NCBI RefSeq assembly: GCF_000697965.2
Contig: NZ_CP015881.1
Span: forward strand, 744,001 to 808,000
Length of the DNA stretch: 64,000 bases
Origin: Ensifer adhaerens
Lineage (GTDB): Bacteria > Pseudomonadota > Alphaproteobacteria > Rhizobiales > Rhizobiaceae
Direction of reading: 5' to 3'
How positions within the stretch are numbered: position 1 is the stretch's first letter; every line of letters begins with the position of its first letter. A model generated the notes under the pieces. That model saw nothing but the letters and a program-made list of their open reading frames with translations. It did no database searches and was not told the origin of the DNA. Made by a program: the position numbers and the translations under genes. This document shows positions 33,734 to 44,809 of this stretch, in pieces.

Positions 33734-34618
33734 CTAGGCGCGCGATACCGACGACCGTCTCGCCAGCTGATGCTCGCGCCAGATCGTGAAGAGACCGGCG
33801 CCGACGACGATGAGCGCGCCGACGATCATGTTGTGAGTGATCGTCTCGCCGAAGAGCATGACGGCGAAGATCACGTTGAGGACCAGCTGGAAATAGGTAA
33901 CCGGCTGGACTTCGGCTGCCGGCAGCAGTCCGTAGGCTTTGATGAGGAAAAAGTGACTGAGGGTGCCACAGACGCAAAGCGCGGCAAGGGCAAACCAATC
34001 GGACGGCACCACCTCTGTCCAGTAGAACGGGCCAACCAGCGAGATCGCCACGGCGCCGACAACACCGGCATAAAAGAGGCTCGTGACGGCCGAATCCTCG
34101 CGACTGACGGCGCGGGTGGCAATGCTGTAAAGCGCGAAAAGCACAGAGGCTGCGAGCGGCAGAAGCAGCGACATGTCGAAGTGCACGTTGACGGGATTGA
34201 TGATCACCAGAACGCCGATCAGACCGATCAGAATGGCCGCACCGCGCCGCCATCCCACGGTCTCCCCGAGAAGAGGGATCGAGAGGATGGTGATGATCAG
34301 TGGTGTCGCCTGAAAGATCGACTGGCTCATGGCGAGCCCGGCGTGAACGTAGGAAATGACGATGACGACGATTTCGGCGACGAGCAGCAGGCCTCGCACG
34401 ACCTGCAGCCAGGGATGGCGCGTGTGAGCGGTCTTGCGAAGTCCACCCGATGACGAGGCGGCGAAAGCGAACACGAAGAGCGCAAACGCCCAGAATCGGA
34501 TCATCGTGATGAACAAAGCGGGGTAGCGGTCGCCAAGATACTTGGTGATGGCGTCCTGGCCAGCAAAGATGCAAATGGCAAGGAAGGCAAACAGATAACC
34601 GCGGGTCTTGGGGCTCAT
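33734..34618 (-). CDS. EamA/DMT-family transporter
   Basis: The 294-aa inner-membrane protein has ten hydrophobic helices in two EamA repeats. The first starts GYLFAFLAICIFAGQDAITKYLG and the second LLLPLAASVLFALYSIATRAVSRED. The conserved ends LSIPLLGETVGWRRGAAILIGLIGV and MLFGETITHNMIVGALIVVGAGL are present. Substrates of such exporters range from amino acids to metabolites and cannot be predicted. It stands alone; the 179 bp after its stop hold no gene. Confidence 0.9.
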   Translation of the reverse strand: MSPKTRGYLFAFLAICIFAGQDAITKYLGDRYPALFITMIRFWAFALFVFAFAASSSGGLRKTAHTRHPWLQVVRGLLLVAEIVVIVISYVHAGLAMSQSIFQATPLIITILSIPLLGETVGWRRGAAILIGLIGVLVIINPVNVHFDMSLLLPLAASVLFALYSIATRAVSREDSAVTSLFYAGVVGAVAISLVGPFYWTEVVPSDWFALAALCVCGTLSHFFLIKAYGLLPAAEVQPVTYFQLVLNVIFAVMLFGETITHNMIVGALIVVGAGLFTIWREHQLARRSSVSRA

Positions 34619-34745
34619 TGCACTACAAACTCAGAATCGCTGGCCCCCTGAATAGCATAGTCTTGTCGCCGGGGCTTGAACCAAACGAATTCGGTTTGAT
34701 GATCCTGGATCCGCGGCAGCAGGCGAGGGGCGCGTCGAGCCGGGA

Positions 34746-34766
34746 CTGCCCCCGCGAAGGGGGCAG
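34746..34766 (-). terminator. Hairpin after the RHH gene
   Basis: An 8-bp perfect stem (CTGCCCCC, 34746-34753, with 34759-34766) and a 5-nt loop lie 12 bp beyond the stop of the ribbon-helix-helix gene. No T tract follows. Confidence 0.45.
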
Positions 34767-34777
34767 CCTGCCGCAGC

Positions 34778-35128
34778 TCAATGATATTTTTCCTGCTTGC
34801 GCGTGAGGATCGCCGGAGCGTTCAGACCGGCGATCGGTTGGTTGACATCCGTCGGAATGTCGCCTGACAGCTGCAGGTCGAGATAGCGCGCGCAGCAGAC
34901 CCTCAGGAATGATGTGAAGTTCCCGAGATCATGCCCGGCATCGATGGACTCGTGGTGCAGCTTGGTGATCAGCTGCGTGACGTTCATACGATCGCGCCGC
35001 GCGATCTCCTCAAGCTTCGACCAGAAGAAGTTCTCCAGCCGGACGCTCGTCACCATGCCATCGATGCGCAGCGACCGGGTGGTGCTCTCCCAGAGCCGCG
35101 CATCCGCCTTTATGAACAACTCGCACAT
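34778..35128 (-). CDS. Ribbon-helix-helix domain protein (RHH_4-like)
   Basis: The 116-aa protein carries a ribbon-helix-helix DNA-binding unit typical of alphaproteobacteria: RSLRIDGMVTSVRLENFFWSKLEEIARRDRMNVTQLITKLHHESI, in which the strand is followed by two helices. The C-terminal GNFTSFLRVCCARYLDLQL is conserved in this type. It may bind DNA as a dimer, but its targets are unknown. It lies 24 bp after the DJ-1-like gene on the same strand and is probably co-transcribed. Confidence 0.85.
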   Translation of the reverse strand: MCELFIKADARLWESTTRSLRIDGMVTSVRLENFFWSKLEEIARRDRMNVTQLITKLHHESIDAGHDLGNFTSFLRVCCARYLDLQLSGDIPTDVNQPIAGLNAPAILTRKQEKYH

Positions 35129-35152
35129 CTCGCCCCTCCCGTGGCCGCCTTC

Positions 35153-35749
35153 TCAGGCGGCGTCTGTTTGTAACAGGGCCGAGGCGTCGAGCACAGCCAT
35201 GAACTGGCGCAGCCACGACGGATGGGCGGGCCACGCCGGCGCGGTAACGAGGTTGCCGTCGGCGACCGCGTCGCTGATCGCAATATCCGCATAAATGCCG
35301 CCAGCAAGTTCGACCTCCGGACGGCACGCCGGGTAGGCCGAACAGGTGCGGCCCTTCAACACGCCGGCCGCCGCCAGCAATTGTGCGCCGTGGCAGATGG
35401 CCGCCACCGGTTTTCCCGCCGCGAAGAAATGCTGGACAGCCTTGATGACATCCGGGTTGAGACGCAGATATTCGGGCGCGCGACCGCCGGGTATGACCAG
35501 CGCGTCGTAATCTTCAGCGCGGATGGCGGAGAAGGTGGCGTTGAGCGCAAAATTATGGCCGCGCTTTTCGGAATAGGTCTGGTCGCCTTCGAAATCATGG
35601 ATCGCGGTCGCAACCGTCTCGCCGGCATTCTTGCCGGGGCAGACGGCATGCACCGTGTGGCCGCAGGCGAGCAAGGTCTGAAACGGAACCATCGTTTCAT
35701 AGTCTTCGGTGAAATCACCGGTGATCATCAGAATTTTCGAGTTTGCCAT
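35153..35749 (-). CDS. DJ-1/PfpI-family protein
   Basis: The 198-aa protein has the DJ-1/PfpI fold: [21 protein letters not shown] (with the conserved Glu), [16 protein letters not shown] and the nucleophile elbow [14 protein letters not shown] containing Cys and His. Members act as deglycases, chaperones or proteases; the activity of this one is unknown. GGAGGAAACAA before the ATG decides the start. It is followed by an RHH gene and preceded by a hydrolase-OsmC fusion and MsrA, forming a stress-repair group. Confidence 0.9.
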   Translation of the reverse strand: MANSKILMITGDFTEDYETMVPFQTLLACGHTVHAVCPGKNAGETVATAIHDFEGDQTYSEKRGHNFALNATFSAIRAEDYDALVIPGGRAPEYLRLNPDVIKAVQHFFAAGKPVAAICHGAQLLAAAGVLKGRTCSAYPACRPEVELAGGIYADIAISDAVADGNLVTAPAWPAHPSWLRQFMAVLDASALLQTDAA

Positions 35750-35850
35750 TTGTTTCCTCCCAAAAACCAATGGGCGGAGTTTAGCAATCCGGCTGAGGCA
35801 ACGGGTACTAGCGGAATACTACAAAGGAAAATTCAGGGCAGGGCCGCGGA

Positions 35851-37077
35851 CTATTTCACGGCCGTCGTTATCTTGGCGATCCCTTCCAGAGTGCGATGGA
35901 CCGGGCACTTGTCGGCAATCTCGGCGATCTTGGAGCGAAGCTCGTCTGCGACCTCGCCCTCGATCGCTATGACCCGCTCGAACCGGTCGATCTTCCCGCT
36001 GTCGGCGCGCTCCGTTGCAGCGCAGTCTTCGCAATCCCGCGCATGGATCTTGGAATGCGAGACCTCCACCTTGATGCGCCCGAGCGGCAGCTTCTTGTGG
36101 TCGGCGTAGAGGCGCAGCGTCATGGAGGTACAGGCAGCAAGCCCGATCGACAGGTAGTCATAGGGCGATGGCCCGGAATCGAACCCGCCGACGCTTTGCG
36201 GCTCGTCGGCAAAGAGGCGATGCCTGCCGGCTTGAACCGAATTCTGAAATTTGCCTTCGCCCGTTTCCGTCACCTGGACCTGTTCCACCGGCTCCGTGCC
36301 CTGCGGAGTGTCGGCCACGAGATAGCGGCTCAGCCACTCCGCAATCACCCGGGCGGCGTAGGCGGCATCGGCAGGATCGGTGAGCAGATGGTCGGCCTTG
36401 TCCAGCGAAACGAAGCTCTTCGGATGTTTGGCCGCCTGGAAGAGGTCGCTGGCGTTTTCGATGCCGACCGTTTGATCCAGCGGCGCGTGGAGAATGAGAA
36501 CGGGTTTCCTGAGCGTGGCCACAGCCTCATGAAGGCGCTGGGCGCAAGCGTCGTCGACGAACTGTTTCTTGATCAGGAATTTGCGACCGGCAAGATCGAC
36601 TTCGGCGGCATCACTTTCCTCTATTTCCTTGAGGCTCGCTCCGAAGTTCTTGAGCACATGGCCGACGTCCGCGGGTGCGCCGATCGTGGCCACGGCGCGA
36701 ACTTCCGGAATTTCGTTGGCAACCGCAAAGACGGCTGCACCGCCAAGCGAATGGCCAATCAGGAGCGACGGCGCCTCGAAGTGTAGCCGTAGATAGTCGG
36801 CGGCCGAACGAAGATCCGCGATGTTGGACGAAAAGTTGGTCGAGGCGAACTCGCCCTCGCTTGATCCGAGGCCGGTGAAATCGAAGCGCAGGACCGCGAT
36901 CCCTTCGCGCGCGAGTTCGGCCGAGATCTGACGCGCCGCCGCCAGATCCTTGGAGCAGGTGAAGCAGTGGGCGAAAACCGCATAGGCCCGCACCGGGCCG
37001 TTTGGAAGGTCGAGTCTGGCGCCAAGGGTAGCGCCGGAATGGCCGGTAAATTCAAGTCTTTGACTGTTGAAGTTCAT
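35851..37077 (-). CDS. Alpha/beta hydrolase-OsmC fusion protein
   Basis: The 408-aa protein has two domains. Residues 1-255 are an alpha/beta hydrolase (AVFAHCFTCSKDLAAARQISAELA, nucleophile in IGHSLGGAAVFA, His in KADHLLTDPADA). Residues 270-408 are an OsmC/Ohr domain with its two Cys, in IGLAACTSMTLRLYADHKKLPL and HARDCEDCAATE. OsmC domains reduce organic hydroperoxides. The fused hydrolase may release or shape the substrate. It lies between msrA and the DJ-1 gene on the same strand. GGAGCATCAC precedes the ATG. Confidence 0.92.
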   Translation of the reverse strand: MNFNSQRLEFTGHSGATLGARLDLPNGPVRAYAVFAHCFTCSKDLAAARQISAELAREGIAVLRFDFTGLGSSEGEFASTNFSSNIADLRSAADYLRLHFEAPSLLIGHSLGGAAVFAVANEIPEVRAVATIGAPADVGHVLKNFGASLKEIEESDAAEVDLAGRKFLIKKQFVDDACAQRLHEAVATLRKPVLILHAPLDQTVGIENASDLFQAAKHPKSFVSLDKADHLLTDPADAAYAARVIAEWLSRYLVADTPQGTEPVEQVQVTETGEGKFQNSVQAGRHRLFADEPQSVGGFDSGPSPYDYLSIGLAACTSMTLRLYADHKKLPLGRIKVEVSHSKIHARDCEDCAATERADSGKIDRFERVIAIEGEVADELRSKIAEIADKCPVHRTLEGIAKITTAVK

Positions 37078-37217
37078 GTGATGCTCCAGGAAGGAGAACA
37101 ATCATCCCAAGGTCGCAACGACTGTCCTGAATTCGAATGATGCGGCCGGCGTCCATGTCCGCCGAACCTGGCGGCTGCATGCGGACACGGTTCGCCAGAC
37201 GCTCGCCGGGGCGTTTG

Positions 37218-37724
37218 TTACTCCGCGGCGGACCGTCGCGGCAGCACCCAGTTCGGACGCGGGAAGTGGCAGGTATAGCCGTTCGGATAGCGCTCCAGGT
37301 AATCCTGGTGCTCCGGCTCCGCCTGCCAGAAGTCGCCAACGGGTTCCAGTTCCGTCACTACCTTGCCCGGCCACAGGCCAGAGGCTTCCACATCGGCAAT
37401 GGTGTCCTCGGCAATGCGCTTCTGTTCGTCATCGACGTAGTAGATCGCCGAACGATAGGAGGTGCCGATGTCGTTGCCCTGACGGTTTTTCGTGGTGGGG
37501 TCGTGGATCTGGAAAAACAGCTCCAGAATCCGCCGATAGGAGGTATTCGCCGGATCGTAGAATATCTCGATGCCCTCGGCATGGGTACCGTGGTTGCGAT
37601 AGGTCGCATTGGGCACGTCGCCGCCGGTATAGCCCACACGGGTGCCGGTGACGCCGGGGAGCCTGCGGATCAGATCCTGCATTCCCCAGAAGCAACCGCC
37701 GGCCAGAACAGCTCTCTCGGTCAT
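37218..37724 (-). CDS. msrA: Peptide-methionine (S)-S-oxide reductase MsrA
   Basis: The 168-aa enzyme begins [21 protein letters not shown] with the catalytic GCFWG motif (Cys11). It has [28 protein letters not shown], the substrate-binding part. It reduces methionine sulfoxide in proteins using thioredoxin. Recycling Cys residues are less obvious: one is in [12 protein letters not shown] near the C-terminus. It lies 140 bp upstream of the hydrolase-OsmC gene. Confidence 0.95.
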   Translation of the reverse strand: MTERAVLAGGCFWGMQDLIRRLPGVTGTRVGYTGGDVPNATYRNHGTHAEGIEIFYDPANTSYRRILELFFQIHDPTTKNRQGNDIGTSYRSAIYYVDDEQKRIAEDTIADVEASGLWPGKVVTELEPVGDFWQAEPEHQDYLERYPNGYTCHFPRPNWVLPRRSAAE

Positions 37725-39561
<1,837 letters not shown>

Positions 39562-39569
39562 TGCTTCTG

Positions 39570-39603
39570 CTGGAGGGAGCCGGCTTGCGCTGGCTTCCTT
39601 CAG
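39570..39603 (+). terminator. Hairpin terminator after gdhA
   Basis: A 12-bp stem with two G-U pairs (CTGGAGGGAGCC, 39570-39581, with 39592-39603) and a 10-nt loop lies nine bases after the gdhA stop. The following TAATTC is only weakly T-rich. Confidence 0.5.
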
Positions 39604-39757
39604 TAATTCGTCGAAGCTCTTGGGGCTGAGACTGTAGTACCACCGGTCACGACTAGTTTCGTGAGCATGGCGCGCGATCCTATGGGGAGGCCATACCACG
39701 CTGCTGGCTGGTCCGGGCTGCGAGACGGTAGCAAGAGCCAATCGGCGCAGATAGAAT

Positions 39758-39964
39758 TTATGAAGCGACGAGACCGTCGAAAACCTCGAGCATGGCATCG
39801 CTGATCGCCTGGCCGAGGGCGGCCGCGGTTTGCGACAGGGTTTCCTCGTCTGCGCCCTGGGCTGCGATTGCGAAGGCTGCGCCTTCTCCCGTCACGATTT
39901 CCTGAGCGCGCTGAATGGCCCAAAGGGCAAAGTCGTTACGATCGCTGATTTCTACCGTTTCCAT
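39758..39964 (-). CDS. Small acidic hypothetical protein
   Basis: The frame encodes 68 aa from METVEISDRNDFALWAIQRA to MLEVFDGLVAS, mostly helical and acidic. AGAGGAAATC in front of the ATG supports this start. No family was recognised. It lies between gdhA (convergent) and the mobile patch. Confidence 0.55.
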   Translation of the reverse strand: METVEISDRNDFALWAIQRAQEIVTGEGAAFAIAAQGADEETLSQTAAALGQAISDAMLEVFDGLVAS

Positions 39965-40394
39965 GATTTCCTCTGATTGTCCGTGTGGAAGAATTCTTGT
40001 GGCTTTGCCGGGCGGCCGAGAGCCCGGGGTCGGCTTCATAATCGGTTTGGCCCATCTAACCGTCAACGGCATCGCTGCCAAAGCCCTAGAACCGGTTGCA
40101 GGGTGCTTTGAAGCCTTAAAATGGCATCCCGGCTATCCGCCCATTTCCGTCGACTGTCAATCCGCAGTCAATGCCGCTTTGCAATTGCCTTGCCTTATCA
40201 GAGGCTTCGGGTCATCTTTTGAGAGACGTCGGCCTCCGTTGCGCTGCTGAAGTCGACAATCGTAAGCGCCTGTTTGCGGAGCATCTTTTAGCTTACGTCC
40301 CGCTTTCAACGCTCATCCGGCGCGCGCTCGACGACCGACCGAGTCACCACGCGCCCTTTACCCGATTTTCAGGGGAGCTCGAAAACTACATGTC
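39965..40394. other. Gene-free region beside the mobile patch
   Basis: No supported gene is seen in these 430 bp. The stretch has lower GC than its surroundings and several stop codons in all frames. It runs up to the truncated transposase, so it may contain the insertion scar of the older IS. Confidence 0.4.
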
Positions 40395-40595
40395 TTAGGA
40401 AGATGCCGAACATGCGGTGCGCACGGTCATAGCGTGGTGCCGGATCGACGCCGCACCGCCAGTGCTGATCCGCTCCAGCAACCGGCGAACCTGGCGGGTG
40501 CTCAGCTCAAGCACATGTGCCGCCGACACCAACGTCATGCGTCCGGCGATCACCTTCGACAAAACCTCAATCCGCTGCAGATCGCGCTCGCTCAT
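40395..40595 (-). pseudogene. Truncated ISNCY-type transposase, N-terminal HTH only
   Basis: The reading frame MSERDLQRIEVLSKVIAGRM then LVSAAHVLELSTRQVRRLLERI is the helix-turn-helix start of an ISNCY-family transposase, similar in layout to the intact one at 43087. After GAASIRH the sequence leaves the family and stops at 40395; the integrase-like catalytic core is absent. Confidence 0.75.
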
Positions 40596-40689
40596 CGCAA
40601 TCAATCCCATCCGCAATCTCCCAGGTCATCAAAACCCGGGGAGAGTGACATTCCAACTTTGCAGGATCAGGACACTTTAACTTTGCGGC
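40395..40689 (-). mobile_element. Remnant of an ISNCY-type insertion sequence (one end plus transposase start)
   Basis: This piece holds the first part of a transposase and the IS end beyond it. The end contains two tandem related elements 24 bp apart: GACATTCCAACTTTGCAGG (40647-40665) and GACACTTTAACTTTGCGGC (40671-40689). The neighbouring complete IS has the same tandem, 24-bp-spaced design with a different sequence. The rest of the element is missing. Confidence 0.6.
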
Positions 40690-40730
40690 TACAGATTTTG
40701 TCAAAGCTGAATAGGGCTGCGACGTCGCCA

Positions 40731-40749
40731 GCCATTTAGAAATGCGACA
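40731..40749 (+). repeat. IS terminal inverted repeat, left
   Basis: GCCATTTAGAAATGCGACA pairs in inverted orientation with 43222-43240, differing at two positions. Confidence 0.75.
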
Positions 40750-40933
40750 CTGCCCGCCGGCTTGCTCTGCCAGTCAGCCCCCGATCCGACCGGCTGGTCC
40801 GGGTTGAAAGGGCGGAGCGGGGGCGGGTGATGACACTCCCCTTCGGCTTTAGCTTTCTCAGTAGCAATTGTTTTGTCGCCGGTTGATACTCGCTTGCACC
40901 TGCATAGGGCGAGGTAGGGATCACAGCCGCACG

Positions 40934-41671
40934 ATGCTTCCGGAAATCAAGCTGCATGGTGACGTCGATGTCGCCGCACTGTCCCCACTTCTTCGCGGTA
41001 TGCTTCTTTCGGTTGCCTATGCTGACGGTGAGGGCGGCATAGGATTGACGGCGACCGGCGCCATGAACCGCAAGTTCGTGCATTGGGCCGCTGTGCACTT
41101 CCTTTGGCCAGGCTTCACAGCCGAAGACCTCTACAGCATCAACAAGGTGCTCAATGAAAGCGACATGCCGCCGCTTTGGGTGGTGCGCGACATGACCCGT
41201 CATCTGAAGCTTCTTCGTCGGAAAAAAGATGTGCTGCTGCCAACCAGACGCGGCCGGGAGTTCCTGGTGAACCCGCAAGCCTTCTTCGATCTGATCGCCA
41301 CGGATTATCTCTATTCGTATGTCCATACCACCGAGCGGGAAGAGGAGGTCCGAGCGCGGTTACGCTGGTGGCGCATGTTCCTCAATCTTCTCAATATCAA
41401 AGCCAGGGAAGGGTGCACGCCAATAGACGTTGTGAAGATCCTCTATCCAGATTTGGCGCCTCTGTCGGACACCGAAATGACCATAGAAGCCTGGAAGTTG
41501 AAATCCGATCTCCAATATGGCGTCTTTCGGCGCTTGTGCTGGCTCGGTGTGCTCTATGAGGCACGAGAGGGGCTCACGCTCCTCCAGCATGGAGCCTTCC
41601 ACAAGACGCCACTTTGGCCAGCTTGCCTGCAGTTGGAATCGGATACGCAGAGCGACATCGGCGTGCATTGA
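40934..41671 (+). CDS. Passenger protein of unknown function inside the IS
   Basis: The 245-aa protein begins MLPEIKLHGDVDVAALSPLL. It has GGIGLTATGAMNRKFVHWAAVHFLWPGFTAEDLYSINKVLNE and RRKKDVLLPTRRGREFLVNPQAFFDLIAT, a pattern like the C-terminal part of plasmid pRiA4b ORF3-type proteins, with a possible winged-helix fold. That resemblance comes from memory and is tentative. No transposase motif is present. It is fully inside the IS and convergent with the transposase gene, so it travels with the element. The start is uncertain: the ribosome site is weak and the frame is open to 40868. Confidence 0.7.
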   Translation: MLPEIKLHGDVDVAALSPLLRGMLLSVAYADGEGGIGLTATGAMNRKFVHWAAVHFLWPGFTAEDLYSINKVLNESDMPPLWVVRDMTRHLKLLRRKKDVLLPTRRGREFLVNPQAFFDLIATDYLYSYVHTTEREEEVRARLRWWRMFLNLLNIKAREGCTPIDVVKILYPDLAPLSDTEMTIEAWKLKSDLQYGVFRRLCWLGVLYEAREGLTLLQHGAFHKTPLWPACLQLESDTQSDIGVH

Positions 41672-41677
41672 CGCTCT

Positions 41678-43087
41678 TTATTCCGCCGCTGGCCGCCTCA
41701 TCAACGCTTTCTCTCGTCGCGCAATCACCGCCGGATCGTTCATGAAATCCGTCCGCCGGCCAGGCTTGGGACCACGCTTCTGGTAGCCGTTGGCTGTGCT
41801 ACCGTCTCGAATGCCGAACATATGATCCGTTTGGCCCGTTCGGCTCGGACCACTCTTGCTGCGCTGCTGTTGGCGTCCGGCCTGCATCTCGGCGACAATT
41901 GACAGCATGTCGTCCAGCCGCTTGTTGTCGACGACCTCGGCACGATGCACCGAGCGCAACGTATCGAAGGTCCTGTAGGGCAGGGCAAAGCTCTCGTGCA
42001 TGATCTCAAGCCGACCGTCCGGATAATCGCAGACAATCACCTTCTGGCCCGCCAATGGCCTGGAAATCTCGGTCGGATCGAGAATGAACAGCACCTTGTC
42101 GTAACGCAGCGTCAGGGATTGCGACAGCGTGCGCACTTCCTTGCGGCACATGGCACCATCGAGGTTCTCATGGTCGGACAGCGGCCGGTGCATGTCCTTC
42201 GGATTGCGTGGTTGCTTGCCAAAACGAGTGTTGAAATCTGCAATGAACTCAGGCGCATAGACATTGGCAGCTTCGATCGTATCGATGCCGCGAAGTCGCA
42301 TCTCCTTGACCAGCCGATCCTGCAATGTCTGGTTGGCACGCTCCACTCGACCCTTGGCCTGCGGGGTGTTGGCACAGATGATGTCGATATTGAGTTCATA
42401 GAGCGCCCGTCCGAACTGCGTCAGGCCGCTTGTCCGGTCTTTCTTCGACGCATGGAGCGAGCGGAAAACGCCGTGCTTGTCGCTGTAGAAGGCCAGCGGC
42501 TTGCCCCATTGCTGCAGATAGGCCTTCGTCGCGTGCAGATAATCGAATGTATTCTCCGATCCAGCAAAGCGAAGATGTAAAAGCTTGCCGGTGGCGTCAT
42601 CAATATAGACGAGCAGGGCGCATTTGGGGCCGCGGTTCTCGAACCACCAGTGATGCGATCCATCGATCTGCACCAGTTCGCCAAAGCAGTCGCGCCGGCC
42701 ACGTGGCTGGAAAACCCGTTTCTTGCGTTCCCGACGCGAGATCCAGATGCCAGCCTCGGTCATCCATTGCCGCAGCGTTTCCTTGGCAACAGAAATCCGG
42801 TGCAGCTCGATGAGCTTCTCGCGCGCCAGCGTCGGACCGAAATCCAGATAGCGTTCGCGGATCAGATCCAGCGCCGCATTGCGGAAATCCTCGCCGTGGC
42901 GCCGATTGCTCGGCCGGGATCGCTTCTTCGAAACAAGACCGGCCGGACCATCTTGATCATAAGCCTGCAGCAGTCTGTGGATCTGACTTCGACTGAGGTT
43001 GAGCAGTTCGGCAGCCTGGACAACGCTCAGGCGCTCGTCACGGATCTTCTGGATGACTTCGAGGCGATGCAACTCTTTCTGCGACAT
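41678..43087 (-). CDS. ISNCY-family transposase
   Basis: The 469-aa protein has an N-terminal HTH (MSQKELHRLEVIQKIRDERL, AAELLNLSRSQIHRLLQAY). A DDE integrase-like core follows: VQIDGSHHWWFENRG with the first Asp, ALLVYIDDATGKLLHLRF, and ANTPQAKGRVERANQTLQDRL with the Glu. The C-terminal part ends PAVIARREKALMRRPAAE. No frameshift is seen, so it is probably functional. The frame extends six codons upstream of the chosen ATG. Confidence 0.93.
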   Translation of the reverse strand: MSQKELHRLEVIQKIRDERLSVVQAAELLNLSRSQIHRLLQAYDQDGPAGLVSKKRSRPSNRRHGEDFRNAALDLIRERYLDFGPTLAREKLIELHRISVAKETLRQWMTEAGIWISRRERKKRVFQPRGRRDCFGELVQIDGSHHWWFENRGPKCALLVYIDDATGKLLHLRFAGSENTFDYLHATKAYLQQWGKPLAFYSDKHGVFRSLHASKKDRTSGLTQFGRALYELNIDIICANTPQAKGRVERANQTLQDRLVKEMRLRGIDTIEAANVYAPEFIADFNTRFGKQPRNPKDMHRPLSDHENLDGAMCRKEVRTLSQSLTLRYDKVLFILDPTEISRPLAGQKVIVCDYPDGRLEIMHESFALPYRTFDTLRSVHRAEVVDNKRLDDMLSIVAEMQAGRQQQRSKSGPSRTGQTDHMFGIRDGSTANGYQKRGPKPGRRTDFMNDPAVIARREKALMRRPAAE

Positions 43088-43197
43088 GGTGATCAAACAG
43101 GACATGACGACTCCGACCGCTCATGGTCTCGACCAGGCTGAAGGTCGTCATCCTTGCTCCCAACGTTGGCTTTGACCAGTGCGTCGAGAGGCGAGAC

Positions 43198-43217
43198 TGT
43201 CGCATCTCTAACTGGCC
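43198..43217 (+). repeat. Internal copy of the IS right end
   Basis: This 20-bp sequence (TGTCGCATCTCTAACTGGCC) repeats the terminal element that begins at 43222, with a few mismatches and a 24-bp period. It may be a second transposase-binding site. Confidence 0.6.
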
Positions 43218-43221
43218 CAAC

Positions 43222-43240
43222 TGTCGCATTACTAAATAGC
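43222..43240 (-). repeat. IS terminal inverted repeat, right
   Basis: TGTCGCATTACTAAATAGC is the inverted partner of 40731-40749, with 17 of 19 positions matching. Confidence 0.75.
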
Positions 43241-43312
43241 CACTACAGATTTAAGTCGCATAACATACATTATGGAACTAACTTGCAAACACCCATTCGG
43301 GCCGCTTTAGCG

Positions 43313-43578
43313 GTTCCGTGCGGTGTCATCGAGGTCGATCCCGGCAAGACGCTGGTCTACACGTTTGCTGATTTCGAGCTGCACTGGACAATCCAGCCGG
43401 ACGGTGACTGCTGCATTCGTCGGCTGGAGCATCGGGGCTTCGACCTTGAAAACCCGCAACACCGCTTCGCCGACGAAAACATGCCGACTGTTGGCGCACA
43501 CTCGTCTTGCCGCGCTTGGCAACTCGAGGCCGCTCACATGACACCTTCGGCTTCTTGATCCGAGGCGCGGCAAACTAA
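43313..43578 (+). pseudogene. Remnant of an AHSA1/SRPBCC-domain gene
   Basis: The plus-strand reading VPCGVIEVDPGKTLVYTFAD, WTIQPDGDCCIRRLEHRGFD and ENPQHRFADENM resembles the C-terminal half of Aha1-like (SRPBCC) domains, with their L-HRGF and FA-ENM blocks. There is no start codon or N-terminal half; the sequence begins 70 bp from the IS end. After ENM the reading seems to shift to the next frame (CWRTLVLPRLATRG), which fits the family ending better. Truncation plus frameshift mark it as dead. Confidence 0.5.
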
Positions 43579-43759
43579 ACCTGCTGCGATCAAACTCCGA
43601 AGGCCCGGCGCCGATCACGTTGATCGTATTCTGGAAGACTGGCTATCGACCAGGCGGGCGCAAATCGGGCTCCCGCTACTCAGCGCCGGATAGCTCTCGC
43701 CGATTTTTAAGGGTGGACAGGAAGTTCTGCCGGAACATCTTCCCCTGACCTTCCGGCCA

Positions 43760-44808
<1,049 letters not shown>

Positions 44809-44809
<1 letters not shown>

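Larger units (their letters stand above)
40731..43240 (-). mobile_element. Complete ISNCY-family insertion sequence with a passenger gene
   Basis: The element of about 2.5 kb is bounded by 19-bp inverted repeats that match at 17 positions (40731-40749 and 43222-43240). It holds a 469-aa transposase gene on the minus strand and a convergent passenger gene on the plus strand, with stops seven bases apart. A second copy of the right end lies inside it at 43198-43217. No clear target-site duplication was found. The boundaries are inferred from the repeats. Confidence 0.75.

Noticed and set aside
40680..43252. CTACAGATTT at both sides of the IS as a target-site duplication
   Set aside because: The left copy (40689-40698) ends 32 bp outside the left inverted repeat while the right copy starts three bases after the right one, so they do not flank the element symmetrically.
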